A stretch of DNA of 50,030 nucleotides from Alphaproteobacteria bacterium (GCA_022825235.1 JAJDYI010000024.1:1-50030); one strand, 5' to 3'. Shown: positions 17,145 through 27,343, numbered from the stretch's first letter. The notes: generated from the sequence alone by a model not told the origin. A program made the numbers and translations.

Positions 17145-18422
17145 TTAGCAGGACTCAAGTAACGCAGCTACGGGATCATCACTGGGTACTGCTCCGTACC
17201 GTCCCTGCAGGTATCCCAACTCAACGTTGTCTCCCTTCCGCGTTCGAATGTCTGTTAGCGGATATATCTCCGTCGCTCCTTCATTATTCTTGTCCGCAAA
17301 CCAAAGCTGGTCCCGTCGCAGTACATGGGATTTCATTAGATTCGTATCATGAGTTGTCGCTATGAGTTGGGCACCCCTCTTGTTCACCTTCGAGGAACAA
17401 AACAGACGCAGTACCGCCTCACTCGCATAGGTGTGTAGGCTGGCATCTAGCTCATCAATAAAGACCGGCAGCCCTTCATCTATCGCATTGAACGTTTGAC
17501 TGAGAATGATTAGTAGTCTTCTTGTTCCTGCGCTCTCCAGGTCTAAATCGAAATGTACCACTTCCCCGCCTCTCCCACGGTGGGCAAGTTCAATTTGCAC
17601 CATTTTCTCTTCGTCGTCTGGCTTCAGTTCTATCGTCCCTCCAGAGATCCTTTCAAGCACTGCCTTGAGTTCACGATGTTTTGCTCGGAAATCTTCCGAC
17701 AATTCAGTCTCTGTTTTCTGGTATCCGATAACTCCGGTGTTGATAGATTTTAGGAACTCAATTACACGGTCATCAAGCCCATCTCCCTTGACCCGAGAGG
17801 AAGCTTCAACCCCTGGTACGGAAATTGAACCGGAGAATGCGATATCTTGAAAGTACTTATAGATACGAAACAGTTGTTCATGACCATTTTGCGCGGCAGC
17901 AGAAAGAAACAAACTATTTGAACGTGTGAGTCTAGCAATATTGTGGTTCTGCCCCTTCAGCCAGCGGCCGAACTCAAAATCCTGCGCCTCTCGTTCATAG
18001 AGTTTTCTACGGTGCGCCTTTGGGATTTCGTACAACCACTCCGACGTAAATGCCTCATCGGTTGCTTCGAATCCATAGTGATAGCGAATACCATCAAGTA
18101 TGAAGTCGATTTCGAAGCATGAAGGCTTCTCAGAGAAACGCGGGTCTAGCAAATACTCGTGACGTGGCACTCCACCGCCGGGTTCACCCTTGGTCTGCGA
18201 CCACAGGACCAACATCTTCATAGTCGATAAAGCGTTCACGAAGTTCGTCTTGCCAGATGCATTGGCGCCGTAGATCACGACGGCTGGCACGACCGCCCCG
18301 CTGTCCACAGCTTCACAGGCGATCAACCCATCGCTTTGATCCTTCAGCGATGACGCCGCGAACGACAGTTCTTGCCTCTCGCAGATAGAGAGGTGGTTCT
18401 CGACGGCGAAGCGCAATAGCAT
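17145..18422 (-). CDS. AAA-family ATPase partner of RloB (RloA/AbiLi-like)
   Basis: A 425-residue ATPase from ATG 18422, preceded by GGGGAGGG; the frame is open to 18542 but without a better start. The N-terminus LLRFAVENHLSICERQELSF is typical of the COG1106/AAA_15 group that senses phage. Walker A YGANASGKTN is at 51-60, a signature-like LESAGTRRLL near 295, Walker B GLPVFIDELDASLH near 315, and TTHDTNLM after it. These ATPases are thought to detect infection and release or activate the RloB-type nuclease. The two genes form an operon with a one-base gap and a good promoter upstream. The low GC content matches RloB and contrasts with the flanking genes. Confidence 0.85.
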   Translation of the reverse strand: MLLRFAVENHLSICERQELSFAASSLKDQSDGLIACEAVDSGAVVPAVVIYGANASGKTNFVNALSTMKMLVLWSQTKGEPGGGVPRHEYLLDPRFSEKPSCFEIDFILDGIRYHYGFEATDEAFTSEWLYEIPKAHRRKLYEREAQDFEFGRWLKGQNHNIARLTRSNSLFLSAAAQNGHEQLFRIYKYFQDIAFSGSISVPGVEASSRVKGDGLDDRVIEFLKSINTGVIGYQKTETELSEDFRAKHRELKAVLERISGGTIELKPDDEEKMVQIELAHRGRGGEVVHFDLDLESAGTRRLLIILSQTFNAIDEGLPVFIDELDASLHTYASEAVLRLFCSSKVNKRGAQLIATTHDTNLMKSHVLRRDQLWFADKNNEGATEIYPLTDIRTRKGDNVELGYLQGRYGAVPSDDPVAALLESC

Positions 18423-18456
18423 CTGATTGGCCCTCCCCTGCCCGCTAATCGGCAGA

Positions 18457-18486
18457 GTTATAGCAGTATTCGTGGAATTTGTGCAA
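18457..18486 (-). promoter_or_regulatory. Sigma-70-like promoter of the RloA/RloB operon
   Basis: On the minus strand TTGCAC (18481-18486), an 18-base spacer and TATAAC (18457-18462), about 35 bases before the ATPase start codon. Good match to the -35/-10 consensus in an AT-rich stretch. Confidence 0.5.
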
Positions 18487-18996
18487 ATTACCGCCTTTCC
18501 TGCATCCATATATGCTTCGCCGGGTGACGATTCAAGGTCCACAACCGTCAGAGCAGTCGTTTCCCATCGACTACGTCACCGCTTCACCGCCAATACGCCA
18601 CGGACCCGGCGTCTCTCGTCGCACGGTGTCGAGGGGCTGCCTCCAGGGTTTTCTCACGGCGGGCTTCCCCATCCGGCGCCCCTCCCCGATCCCGCACGGG
18701 GCTTGTAGCGCCGGTCTCAAACGCATCCTGACCGATAGCGAAATGTACCGTCCACGGGCGGGGTTTCCAGTCCAGTCCCGATTGTGCGGAACAGTTGCTC
18801 CATCCTCCCGTCTGCCGTCGCCTGTTCTGCCGGCCCCCCGCGTGCTGCGCCGTCGCCACGCAGCCGTCTCCATCCACGCGCCCTTCTCCACCGAGAGGGG
18901 AGTTTGGGCCGTGAACAGGGCGGCGGTCGGGCGTCCGGGGGAGGATGTCCGGCCGCCGTTTTCGGGAGGGTGTCCCGGCCAGGTGCTGTCCCTGCG
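18487..18996. other. Intergenic region before the DUF2493 fragment
   Basis: About 510 bases with only short shadow frames. The composition rises from AT-rich next to the defence operon to the high GC of the backbone, marking an edge of the acquired defence block. Confidence 0.45.
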
Positions 18997-19301
18997 CGCG
19001 CGTGCCCCAACAGGACATCACATCGGGGATGGGCCCCGAGCGTGCAACCGATCAGGAGATCGACATGACCTTCGATATCGACACCATCGAGACCGGCGGG
19101 CAGTCCGCCACCGCGGCCATCTGCGAGAGCGCGCAGCTCTTCGGTGCGACGCCGGAGCGTGGCGAGTTCGACACCCGCGAGGTGTGGGACCGCGACGACG
19201 CCACCGACGCGGTGAGCGAAGCGTTCCGCATCCTGGCCCAGGGCGTCGCGCCGGACGGGTTCCAGCTCGCCGACGAGCGCGAGAGCCTGCTGTGGGGTTT
19301 C
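18997..19301. repeat. Inverted duplicate of the DUF2493 promoter and 5' coding region
   Basis: This stretch is nearly identical to the reverse complement of about 49619-49923: leader GCGCGCGTG, CATCACATCGGGGATGGG, the AGGAG ribosome-binding site and the first 79 codons. The two copies differ by scattered substitutions and a small indel in the leader, so they are diverged copies, not a simple assembly duplicate. Confidence 0.85.
19065..19301 (+). pseudogene. 5' fragment of a DUF2493/YspA-type SLOG protein gene
   Basis: The ATG at 19065 has AGGAG six bases upstream and encodes MTFDIDTIET... through ERESLLWGF, closely matching residues 1-79 of the complete gene at 48935-49855. After GF the sequence changes abruptly to the antisense of the Calx-beta gene, so the SLOG domain (residues 190-306 of the full protein) is absent. 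It is the remnant of a second plasmid-type locus joined head-on to the surface-protein gene. Not functional. Confidence 0.85.
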
Positions 19302-22300
19302 ATCGTCTCCTCGCCCTCGTCATGGGCGTCGTCGAGCACCGCGACCGAAACGGTCTTGACCGTCTCGCCCGCCGCGAAGGAGAGGGTCCCGCTCGCGCCC
19401 GTGAAGTCCTCGCCCGCCTTGGCCGTCCCGTCGGCCGTCGCGTAGTCCACGCTCACCGGCCCGCCGGCCGTGCGGCTCAAGGACACCTCGAATTCCAGCA
19501 CCGCGTCCGCCGCTTCCCTCACGCGCGCGTCCGCCACGTCGATCGCCACCGGCCCCTTGATCGTCGCGCTCAGCGTGTTCGAGAGCACCTCGCCCCCGGC
19601 CGTGCAGATCGCTCCGGTGGTGCCGCAGGCACGCCCGCCCGCGAGCGTCACCGCCACGTCGTCCCATCCCGCCGGCGCGACATGGATCTCGCGGAGATCG
19701 TTCCGCCCGTCCACGCGCTTCGCCTTGCGCACGGCACCGCCCGTCACCGCGAAGGACTGGTCGCGCAGCACCTTGTAGCTAACGTCCGGCTCCTTGTTGA
19801 AGAACACACGGAAGGTGAACGTCCCCGAGTCCGGCCCGCCATGCTCCGCGGGCACGTCCTGGAAGAGGGCCGTCAACGCGTCGGACTCGACCGCCGGCGT
19901 CTCGGCCGCCACCACCGTGAACGAGACCGAGAGCGTCTGCAGCGCGTCGCCCCCGGCGTCCGATTCGCCGTAGGCCGTCGCCGTCAGCGTGTAGGCTCCG
20001 GCGGGCAACCCCCCGCCAAGCACGGCGCCGTTCTCGTTGCCGTAGAGCGACCACGGCGCCGCGTTCAGCGTGCGCGACGCGGTCTTCGCGCCCGCAAGCT
20101 CGAGACGCACGCTGCCCACGACCGCATCCGCGGCGGTCGCCACCAGCACCCCGAAGCTCCCGTTCGCCGGATCGTCGAGCGTCACCTCGCCACCATCGGC
20201 AAGCGCGCCGACCTCGGATCCCGATGAGGCGTCCACCAGCGTGAAGCCCGTGAGCGGCTCGGCCGGCGCCACCGTCTCCGGTGGCTCCACCGCGTTCCCG
20301 ATCCCAGGATGCTTCAGATCCGCATCGCGGTCCGCCGCGTCCCTGATCGTTCCGCCATTCAACGCCAGGCTGTCGGCCGCGACCGACACCGCACTCACGG
20401 TCCCGTCGTCCGACGTCGCGCTGTACGTAAACACGAGCGAGGCCGTCTCGGAACCCTCCACGTACGAAGCCTGTCTCGCGTTGCCGCCGAGCCCCAGCCC
20501 GATCGTCGGCGTGCCGCTTGCCGTCTCCACCGTCACCGGCTCGGTGAAGGCGAGCGTCACACGGACCGCATCGCCATCCGACCAGCTCCCATCCGACTCC
20601 GCCGCCAGCGTCACCTCCGTGACCGCTGGTCCGGACACCGCAACCGCGTTGCCTTCGGCGTCGACGTCCACCGCCAGAACCGCCGCCGTGCTGCGCCGTG
20701 CACCGGCCTCCGCCGCTTCCGCGGCAACCCGCACGACGTAGCGCCCGGCGCCGTCCGTCGCGACCGCAGCTGTCCACGCGCGGCCCGCTTCGGCCTCGGC
20801 CAGATCCGACACCGCCGCCGTCTCTCCGCCGACTTCGAGCGCGCTCAACTCATCTACGGCAAGCCCCGACACGGCCTCCGCGAACGACACCCGCACCTGG
20901 AATTTCTCCGAATCCGGCGCCGTATCGCCCACCGAGAGCGTCGCCGCCACCGGCCGCGTGTCCTCCGGCACCGCCGCCGTCGCCTCGCTGAGGATGGTCT
21001 CCTCGCCACCGGCTTCATCGGTAAAGGTCATCCGCACCCGCAGCGTCTTGCCGACCTCGGCCGCGGTTAGCGTGTAGCTCGCCTCCGTCGCGCCCGCGAT
21101 CTCCGCCTCCGAGCTCCCGTCCTCGGCGCTCCCGTCGTCCGAGAGCCACTGCCACACGAACTCGACTCCTTCGAGCCCGTCGGCGTCGGCGATTCCTTCC
21201 TTCGACGCCGTCAGCGTCTCGCCCACCTCAACCGTGCCGTCGATGACCGGCACACCCGTCGCAGGCGTGTTCACCGCCGCCGTCGCCTCGCTCGTCAGCG
21301 TTTCCTCGGTCTCGCCCTCGTCGGTGAAGGTCACGCGCACCCGGACCGTCTTTCCGGCCTCGGCCGCGGTGAGCGTGTAGCTCGCCTCCGTCGCGCCCGC
21401 GATCTCGGTCTCCGAGCTCCCGTCCTCGGCGCTCCCGTCGTCCGAGAGCCACTGCCATGCGAACTCGACTCCTTCGAGCCCGTCGGCGTCCTCGATCCCG
21501 TCCTTCGACGCCGTCAGCGTCTCGCCGACGCGCGGCGTCCCGGAGATCACGGGGAGTCCCGTCGGCGCGGAATTGGCGGCCGCGTCGACGAGCGCCACCG
21601 TCGTGCTCGACGTGTCTCCAGCAACCATCCCGTCGGGCAGTGTCCCGAATCCGAGCACCACGGTCTCGCCGTCTTCGTCGGCCTCGTCCGCCACGGCGCT
21701 CACCGTGACCGTCTTCACCAGATCCCCGCCGGCCTGGAAGGCCACCTCGGCCACGACCTCGAAGTCCCCGGTCTCGGCGCCGCCCCCGGGCGTCGCCGTC
21801 AGCGGCACCGTCACCGCCTTTCCGGGATCGCGGCTCAGGCTCACCGTCACTTCTGCCGCGCCGCCTTCGGTCGCCGTATACGACGGCGCGCCGAACGCGA
21901 CGCGGACCAGGCCTTCGCCGGGCGCCACGACCATGCGGTAGTCCCGCGTCGTCACCCCGTCGGCTGCCGTCACCGTCGCGACGACCAAGGTTTCCGCCGA
22001 ACCGACCGCCACCTGGTGGCCGGCGAGTTCCGTGTCGGCATCCGCATTCGGTCCGAACGCGACCGCCGCACCGCTGTCCGTGGTCTCCGCCGTCACCGTC
22101 ACCGTCGCGGCATCCGCCTCCGCGCGGTACACCAACACCCCGGCCTCGAACTCGGGATCGAGCACGGCGCCCTCCACGGTCAGCGCGCTCAGCGTCGCAT
22201 CCGTCGAAAGCGCGTTCTCGGCCGGCTTCATCAGGTACACCGGAACCGTCTCGCCCGCCTTCCACTCGGCGTCGACGTCATTCCACCCGAAGCTGTAGCC

Positions 22301-25300
22301 GTCGCCGCTCGCTTCGGTCATCGGCAGCGCGACACTCCCCACCTGGAGTGTCATCGCCTCCCAATCGTCCACACCCGACTTGAAGGCCAGATGGAGCTTC
22401 CTCCCCAAGGCCTCGTACCAGAGCCACTTCACCTCGAGCCCAGCCGTGCCCCCGACATTCGAGAACAGGTCCGCGCTCGTCGCCCCGACGTTGCCGGCCG
22501 CGTATTCCGCCACTTCCATGTCCGCCGACCACACGATGTCGCCCGGCGGCGCCGCGGGCGGCGCCGCGTCGTCGTCGAGCACCGTCACCGACGCCGCCGA
22601 CGCATCCTGCGAGAGCGTGTAGGCCTGCCCGGCCTCGAGCGTCGCGGTCACGGTCGCGTCCGCCTCGTGCGCCGAGTCATCCTCGGTCGGCACCCTGAGC
22701 TCGACCTCCCGCACACCCTCCGGGAACGACACGCGCTTCGGCGGAGAAGCGCCCAGCATCGCCCCGTCCTCGGCGATCGATACGCCCACCGTGAACGCCG
22801 GCAACACATTACCCGAGCGGGAAACCGTGAACACCGCGTCGGCGCCCTCCTGCCCGTAGGCCGACGCCGCGGCGATCGACACCTCCGGCGGCTCGTCGTT
22901 GTCGATATGGCCTTGCACCTCGGTCGAGGCGAGCAACGCATTCGAGGACACGTTCTTGAATTTGAGGGTGAACGTCTCGTCGTCGTCCGAAACGTTGTCG
23001 TCGGTGATGGGAACCTCGATCCGTTTCACTCTCTCGCCCTGCGCGAAGGTCAGCGTGCCGCTGGTCGCCGTATAGTCCGTGCCGGCCGCGGCCGTGTCGT
23101 CTCCCGTGGTCTCCGTCTCGTATTCCACCGTCACCGTCGAATCCGCGTACGGGTCGAGGTAGACGATGAACTCCATGGGACCCTCGCCCTCCGTCGCCCG
23201 CCCCGGAGTCGGATAGAGCGTCGGCTTTTCCGGAGCGCCGGCCGGCAGGATGAGCCCTGTCGCCTCGTCGTTGGCGACACTCGCGCCGGACACCTTCGTG
23301 AGCTTCAGCTTGAACGCCTCCCCTCCGGCGTCCACCGTGTGGTCGGGGATGGTCACCTTGACCGTCGCCGTCCGTTCCTCCTCGGGGCCTCTCGGGAAAA
23401 CCAGCCTGCCCGTCCTGGCGGTGTAGTCCGACCCCGCCGTAGCGGTGCCGTCCTCGGTCGCGTACTCCACTTCCACGTCGTGCCACACCGTCCCCTGCAG
23501 GGTGACGGTAAACCTCATCTCCTTCGCACCGCCCGCCACGGCCATGCGCGTCGAGGCGTCGTCCACCGAGACCGTCGCCATATCGTGGATGGCGCCAACC
23601 GCCAAACTCCTCTCGAGCACCGCTCCCGTGGCGTTGCTGAGCCTGAGCGCGAACGTCTCTATCCCAGCATAAAGCCCCTCCGAAACGTCGTCAGGGAGCA
23701 CCGGCACGGACACGCGCCATTCCCTGTCGCCTGGCGCGAAGGTGATCGTTCCCGTCAAGGCGGCGTAGTCCGACCCCGCCCTCGCCGTGCCATCGGCGCC
23801 GTCCTCGGTCGCGTAGTCCACCGTCACCGGCTCGCTGGCCGCGCGGTTCAGCTTCACGAAGAACCTGGCGCGGGAGTCCCCCGTCGGATGCTCGGTCGCC
23901 ACCGCGTCCGATACCGAGACAGTGAGATCGGTCGTCTCCTCCCCCGTCACCTTGAAGATGGGGGAAATGCCGTAGAAGGGCCTTAGGTCGTTGGGATTCT
24001 CGGCTCGTGTTTCATGATGTGGAGAAGCGGATACGAATCCAAACCAATCGCGGGGATTCCCCACATGGACGCCGTAGCCGCGATCCGCGGGTTCAAGATC
24101 ATTTCCAAGCGGGTGCGTGCCGCCAACTCCCCGCACCGCCGTACCGGTCCACACAAGCAGATCCTTGCTCGTCAGATCTTCGCTCGTGCCGTCCGAATAC
24201 GTCGCATTATTGAGGTTGAGAAACCAGAGGTAGTAATACTGGTAGTTCGGGGCCACCAGCGCCGGGTTTTGTACGCGGCCGTGTATCCCGAAGGCTACGT
24301 GGGGGGTCACATCTCCCAAAATCGGGTCGGCCGACAGCGCCTGGCTGTTCATCCAGTAGATAGGCAGGCCTCTCTTCGCGCGTGTCCAATTCGTGTACGT
24401 GTTGTCCATCGCACTCGTGCCACTGGCGAGCTTCTGGGTACTGCCCACGGCCCTGAAATCCGAGCAGTAGGGCTGGATGGCCTGGACACCCCCGGACACG
24501 CATGCGCTCTGCACGAAAGTGTTGTAGTCCGCGATGTTCTTGGACGTCGCATCACGCGTCGTCTTGGTGATGAAGTGCAGCCGGAAGCGGTCGCCCACCC
24601 CCAGACCGGCGGGCTTGAGGGGCCAGTCGTAGGGCACCTCCTTGACGACTATGCCCGTATTGACAGGCGCGGGCGGTGCTTCATTCACGTACCCGCAGGA
24701 AGTCTTCGCTTTCGCACCGATGAATATCCGGATGGTGTCCTCGGACTCAAGCCAGGCGCCATTCCCCGTCGAGCCGCGCAGGCGATAAAAGCTCGTATCG
24801 TCGATCTTCCACTTGTTCTCGCCCATCCAGTGCGCTTCGTTCGACCGCGTCCGCGCTTCGTCGTCGCTTGCAGTCAGGCTCACCGCCGCCGTGCTCACAT
24901 AGGCATCCGTCGAGGAATCGCCGGCGTCCCCGCTCACATTAGGATCCACCAGCTTCAGCCCATACTTGGTATCGGGCTGCAGGGTGACCGGGCTCGTCGG
25001 CACATACGTCGCATAGGTCAAGTAGCGCCCGCTTTCCGGATGCCACTTCTTGACGATTCGGGACTGCTGCTGACGGAGCGTCGCGAGCCGGTTTCCCGGC
25101 TCGAACCCGGCTTTGTCGTGAAGCGTCAGCACCAGGCGATCCTCCTTGTCGCCCTGCGTCGACGGCTCTTGAAACTTGATCCCGACCATACTCAGCTGCC
25201 ACCCGTCGCCCCCGACGCACGCCCCTGTCTTGAAACGCTGCCCCCATTCCTTGCTGATCATCGGCTGGTAATCGGGGCTCCCCGGATCGATGTACTTCTC

Positions 25301-25726
25301 ATCCTCGTGCCAACTCGCAATCGTGCGGACGTGGCCCTCGGCCTGCGCCACGCCTCCCGTGCCCGGCAGCAAGGGAAGGGCCAAGGACACCGAGAGCACC
25401 AGCGCCACCCCGACCGCTGCGCGGCGGGACCGCGACGCCAGCGGAGCGAGGAGGCGTCGCCATCGACGATGAGCGCGGGCAACGGCCTCGACCGCGCGGC
25501 GGGCCATCCTGCCCGGCGAGTCGGGAGCGGGGCAGATCTCGCGGGACCGCAGTCGCGCGAACGCGGCTGAAGACAGGGGGGACCCAGCGCAGGAAGGGCC
25601 GCTCCGTGCCGTTCGAGACCCGGTCACGGACGCACCTCGAGACCCGGCTCGACCTCGCTCGTACGGAGCGTCTCGATCCTGTCCGCTTTGCCCGAAGGCT
25701 CCTCCCCAAGCACCACTGGTCTTCAT
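19302..25726 (-). CDS. Giant Calx-beta/cadherin-like secreted surface protein, 3' end missing
   Basis: The ATG at 25726 has AAGGGG seven bases upstream and about 2140 residues follow before the junction. A long basic N-region precedes a hydrophobic core (VGVALVLSVSLALPLL, 105-120) and a likely cleavage after AQA129; a start at Met74 would give a more usual signal peptide. Next come a 400-residue N-terminal part, several Calx-beta repeats (for example VTVDYATEDG, SDYAALTGTITFAPG), a cadherin-like sandwich, another Calx-beta unit, two 101-residue tandem repeats (TASK-GI-DADGLEGVEF), SwmB-type segments and a last Calx-beta unit ending ...HDEGEETM. Calx-beta repeats bind calcium and mediate adhesion. 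The frame then runs into antisense DUF2493 sequence to a stop at 19052, so the natural C-terminal anchor is lost. The start codon lies 140 bases from an invertible-type site. Confidence 0.85.
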
Positions 25727-25865
25727 GTCACACCCCTTGTTGACCGTGACGACGGCGCCTGGCCCGCCTTCCGCTTCGCTCGAAGGCGCCGAACGCATTT
25801 CGCCGTGCCGACATCGCCCCTGGCTCTTGGCCCGTGCTCCTAGACGGACGCGCTGTCACTCACGT

Positions 25866-25897
25866 TTGCTCGCGATAACGGTATTAATCGCGAGTAA
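25866..25897. repeat. Inverted recombination-type site, left copy
   Basis: A 32-bp near-palindrome: a CTCGCGATAA arm, six-base spacer CGGTAT and a TAATCGCGAG arm, with TTG/TAA flanks. Its reverse complement equals the site at 27312-27343 with one mismatch. Arm-6-arm geometry is like Xer/dif sites. It sits between the Calx-beta start codon (25726) and the recombinase start codon (25936). Confidence 0.85.
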
Positions 25898-25935
25898 AAC
25901 GGCGGGCCGTGTTCAGGAGGTGCGGAGGCCCATCG

Positions 25936-26931
25936 ATGTTTCTCGAACCCCCGTTCGATGCTCCCCCGGCGTCCGCGCCGGCCCCCGGGCCGGCGCTGGA
26001 GCCGGAGATCGAGGAGCAGCTCGGGCGCTACGTCCGGGCAGCCCAAGGCGGGTTCAGCCGCAACACCGAGCGGGCGATCAGGTCGGACCTCGGCATCTAC
26101 GCGGAATGGTGTTCGCGGGAGGGTGTGAGGGCGCTGCCCGCGAGCGCGGAGACGGTGGCGGCGTTCGTCGACGCGATGGCCGAGACGCGCAAGCCGGCGA
26201 CGGTGCGCCGCTACGTCGCCAGCATCGCCGTCGCCCACAAGGCGATCGGGCGCGGGAAGACGCTGGAGAACCCCGTGGTGCGCCTCGCGCTCAAGCGCAT
26301 GCACCGGCGCAAGGGCCGCCGGCAGGCGCAGGCGCAAGGGCTCACCTGGCCGCTGCGCCTGCGCCTGCTCGAAGCGGCGGGCGACCGCCTCATCGACGAC
26401 CGCAACCGGGCGCTGCTCGCCGTGGCCTATGACGCCATGCTGCGCCGGGCAGAGCTTGCGGCGCTGGAAGTATCTGACTTGTTTGTAGAAATGCCCGGTG
26501 ACGCGACCCTTCTGGTGCGCCGTTCAAAGACCGACACCGAGGGTCGGGGCGAGATGGCTTACCTCGCCTGCGACACCGTGAGGCTCGTCCGCGCCTGGCT
26601 GGAGCGCAGCGGCGTCAACGACGGACGGCTGTTCCGCTCGGTGCACAAGTGCGGCGCGCTCGGCGAGGGGCTCGACCCGAGCCAGGTGCCGCGCATCTTC
26701 AAGGAGATGGCATGCCGGGCGGGACTGCCCGAGGTCCTGGTCGAGGGGCTGTCGGGACACAGCGCCCGGGTCGGCGCGGCCCAGGACATGATCGCCGCCG
26801 GCATCAAGCTGCCGGCGATCCTGCAGGCGGGGCGGTGGAAGACGACCTCGATGGTCAACCGCTACGGCGAGCGGCTGCTCGCCCGGCGCAGCGGCGCGGC
26901 GCAGCTCGCGCGGATGCAGGAGCGCACATGA
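25936..26931 (+). CDS. Xer-like tyrosine recombinase inside inverted dif-like sites
   Basis: A 331-residue protein. The ATG at 25936 has GGAGG eight bases upstream. The N-terminal part is a SAM-like core-binding domain (GGFSRNTERAIRSDLGIYAEWC). Catalytic residues are visible: Arg170/171 in AMLRRAEL, Lys in RRSKTDTEGRG, His275 and Arg278 in SGHSARVGA, Trp in AGRWKTTSM and the nucleophile Tyr310 in NRYGERL. It lacks the arm-binding domain of phage integrases and so resembles Xer and invertase-type recombinases. The gene and the small frame after it are bracketed by two inverted 32-bp sites (25866-25897, 27312-27343), the arrangement of a self-inverting DNA switch. The giant surface-protein gene starts outward from the left site, so inversion could alter its expression. 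Confidence 0.88.
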   Translation: MFLEPPFDAPPASAPAPGPALEPEIEEQLGRYVRAAQGGFSRNTERAIRSDLGIYAEWCSREGVRALPASAETVAAFVDAMAETRKPATVRRYVASIAVAHKAIGRGKTLENPVVRLALKRMHRRKGRRQAQAQGLTWPLRLRLLEAAGDRLIDDRNRALLAVAYDAMLRRAELAALEVSDLFVEMPGDATLLVRRSKTDTEGRGEMAYLACDTVRLVRAWLERSGVNDGRLFRSVHKCGALGEGLDPSQVPRIFKEMACRAGLPEVLVEGLSGHSARVGAAQDMIAAGIKLPAILQAGRWKTTSMVNRYGERLLARRSGAAQLARMQERT

Positions 26932-27212
26932 CCGTGCTCTGCTGCCCTGTCTGCGGACGGCCGCGCGAGCCCGTCTGTAATTGCAAGAATCCCGGACTGT
27001 TCATAGACGGTCGCCGTGACGGCTGCCTAGCGTGGAGTGCCGTGCGCGTCGGGTGCCGCCTGGGGATCCCGCCGGTCAAGAAGGGGGAATCCGGAAGCTC
27101 CCGCATTACTCCGATGCGAATGCGAAAAGTTGTTATCGCGAGTAAAAACTCGGCGCCCGAAATGTGCCTGCCGTTTCGCCGCCCGCTGACGCAGCACGCC
27201 GAAGCCCCGTAA
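26928..27212 (+). CDS. Small Cys-rich protein coupled to the recombinase gene
   Basis: The ATG at 26928 overlaps the recombinase stop (ATGA) and has AGGAG five bases upstream, a good sign of translation. The 94-residue product begins MTVLCCPVCGRPREPVCNCK, with a CPVC and CNC arrangement that could bind zinc, followed by a basic, less ordered tail. A half-copy of the recombination-site arm (27133-27145) lies inside the tail, so the C-terminal part may have been changed by past recombination. It could be a directionality or accessory factor for the recombinase, but no family was recognised. Confidence 0.45.
   Translation: MTVLCCPVCGRPREPVCNCKNPGLFIDGRRDGCLAWSAVRVGCRLGIPPVKKGESGSSRITPMRMRKVVIASKNSAPEMCLPFRRPLTQHAEAP
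27133..27145. repeat. Half-site of the recombinase target
   Basis: TTATCGCGAGTAA matches one arm plus flank of the two full sites (as in the left copy with one mismatch). The partner arm on the other side of a six-base spacer is not conserved, so this is a degenerate or half site inside the cassette. Confidence 0.55.
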
Positions 27213-27311
27213 ATCTTGCGTGATTTCAATGATATAGCTTTTCGTGGCGGTCCCTGACCGACCCTGGCGACGGAGGGCCCGCGGGCGGTCGCAAAAGTAA
27301 TCTTGACCTTC

Positions 27312-27343
27312 TTACTCGCGATAAATACCGTTATCGCGAGCAA
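27312..27343. repeat. Inverted recombination-type site, right copy
   Basis: A CTCGCGATAA arm, spacer ATACCG and a TTATCGCGAG arm. The spacer is the reverse complement of the left copy's spacer, so the two sites are true inverted repeats 1.4 kb apart, 31 of 32 positions agreeing. Confidence 0.85.

Noticed and set aside
22016-23986. 656-residue plus-strand frame inside the Calx-beta gene
   Set aside because: His/Arg-rich antisense shadow of the Calx-beta repeats.
25866-27343. Insertion sequence with terminal inverted repeats
   Set aside because: The enclosed protein is a tyrosine recombinase, not a DDE transposase. The sites are symmetric with a six-base spacer, and the outer flanks show no obvious target duplication. 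A mobile dif-type module remains possible.
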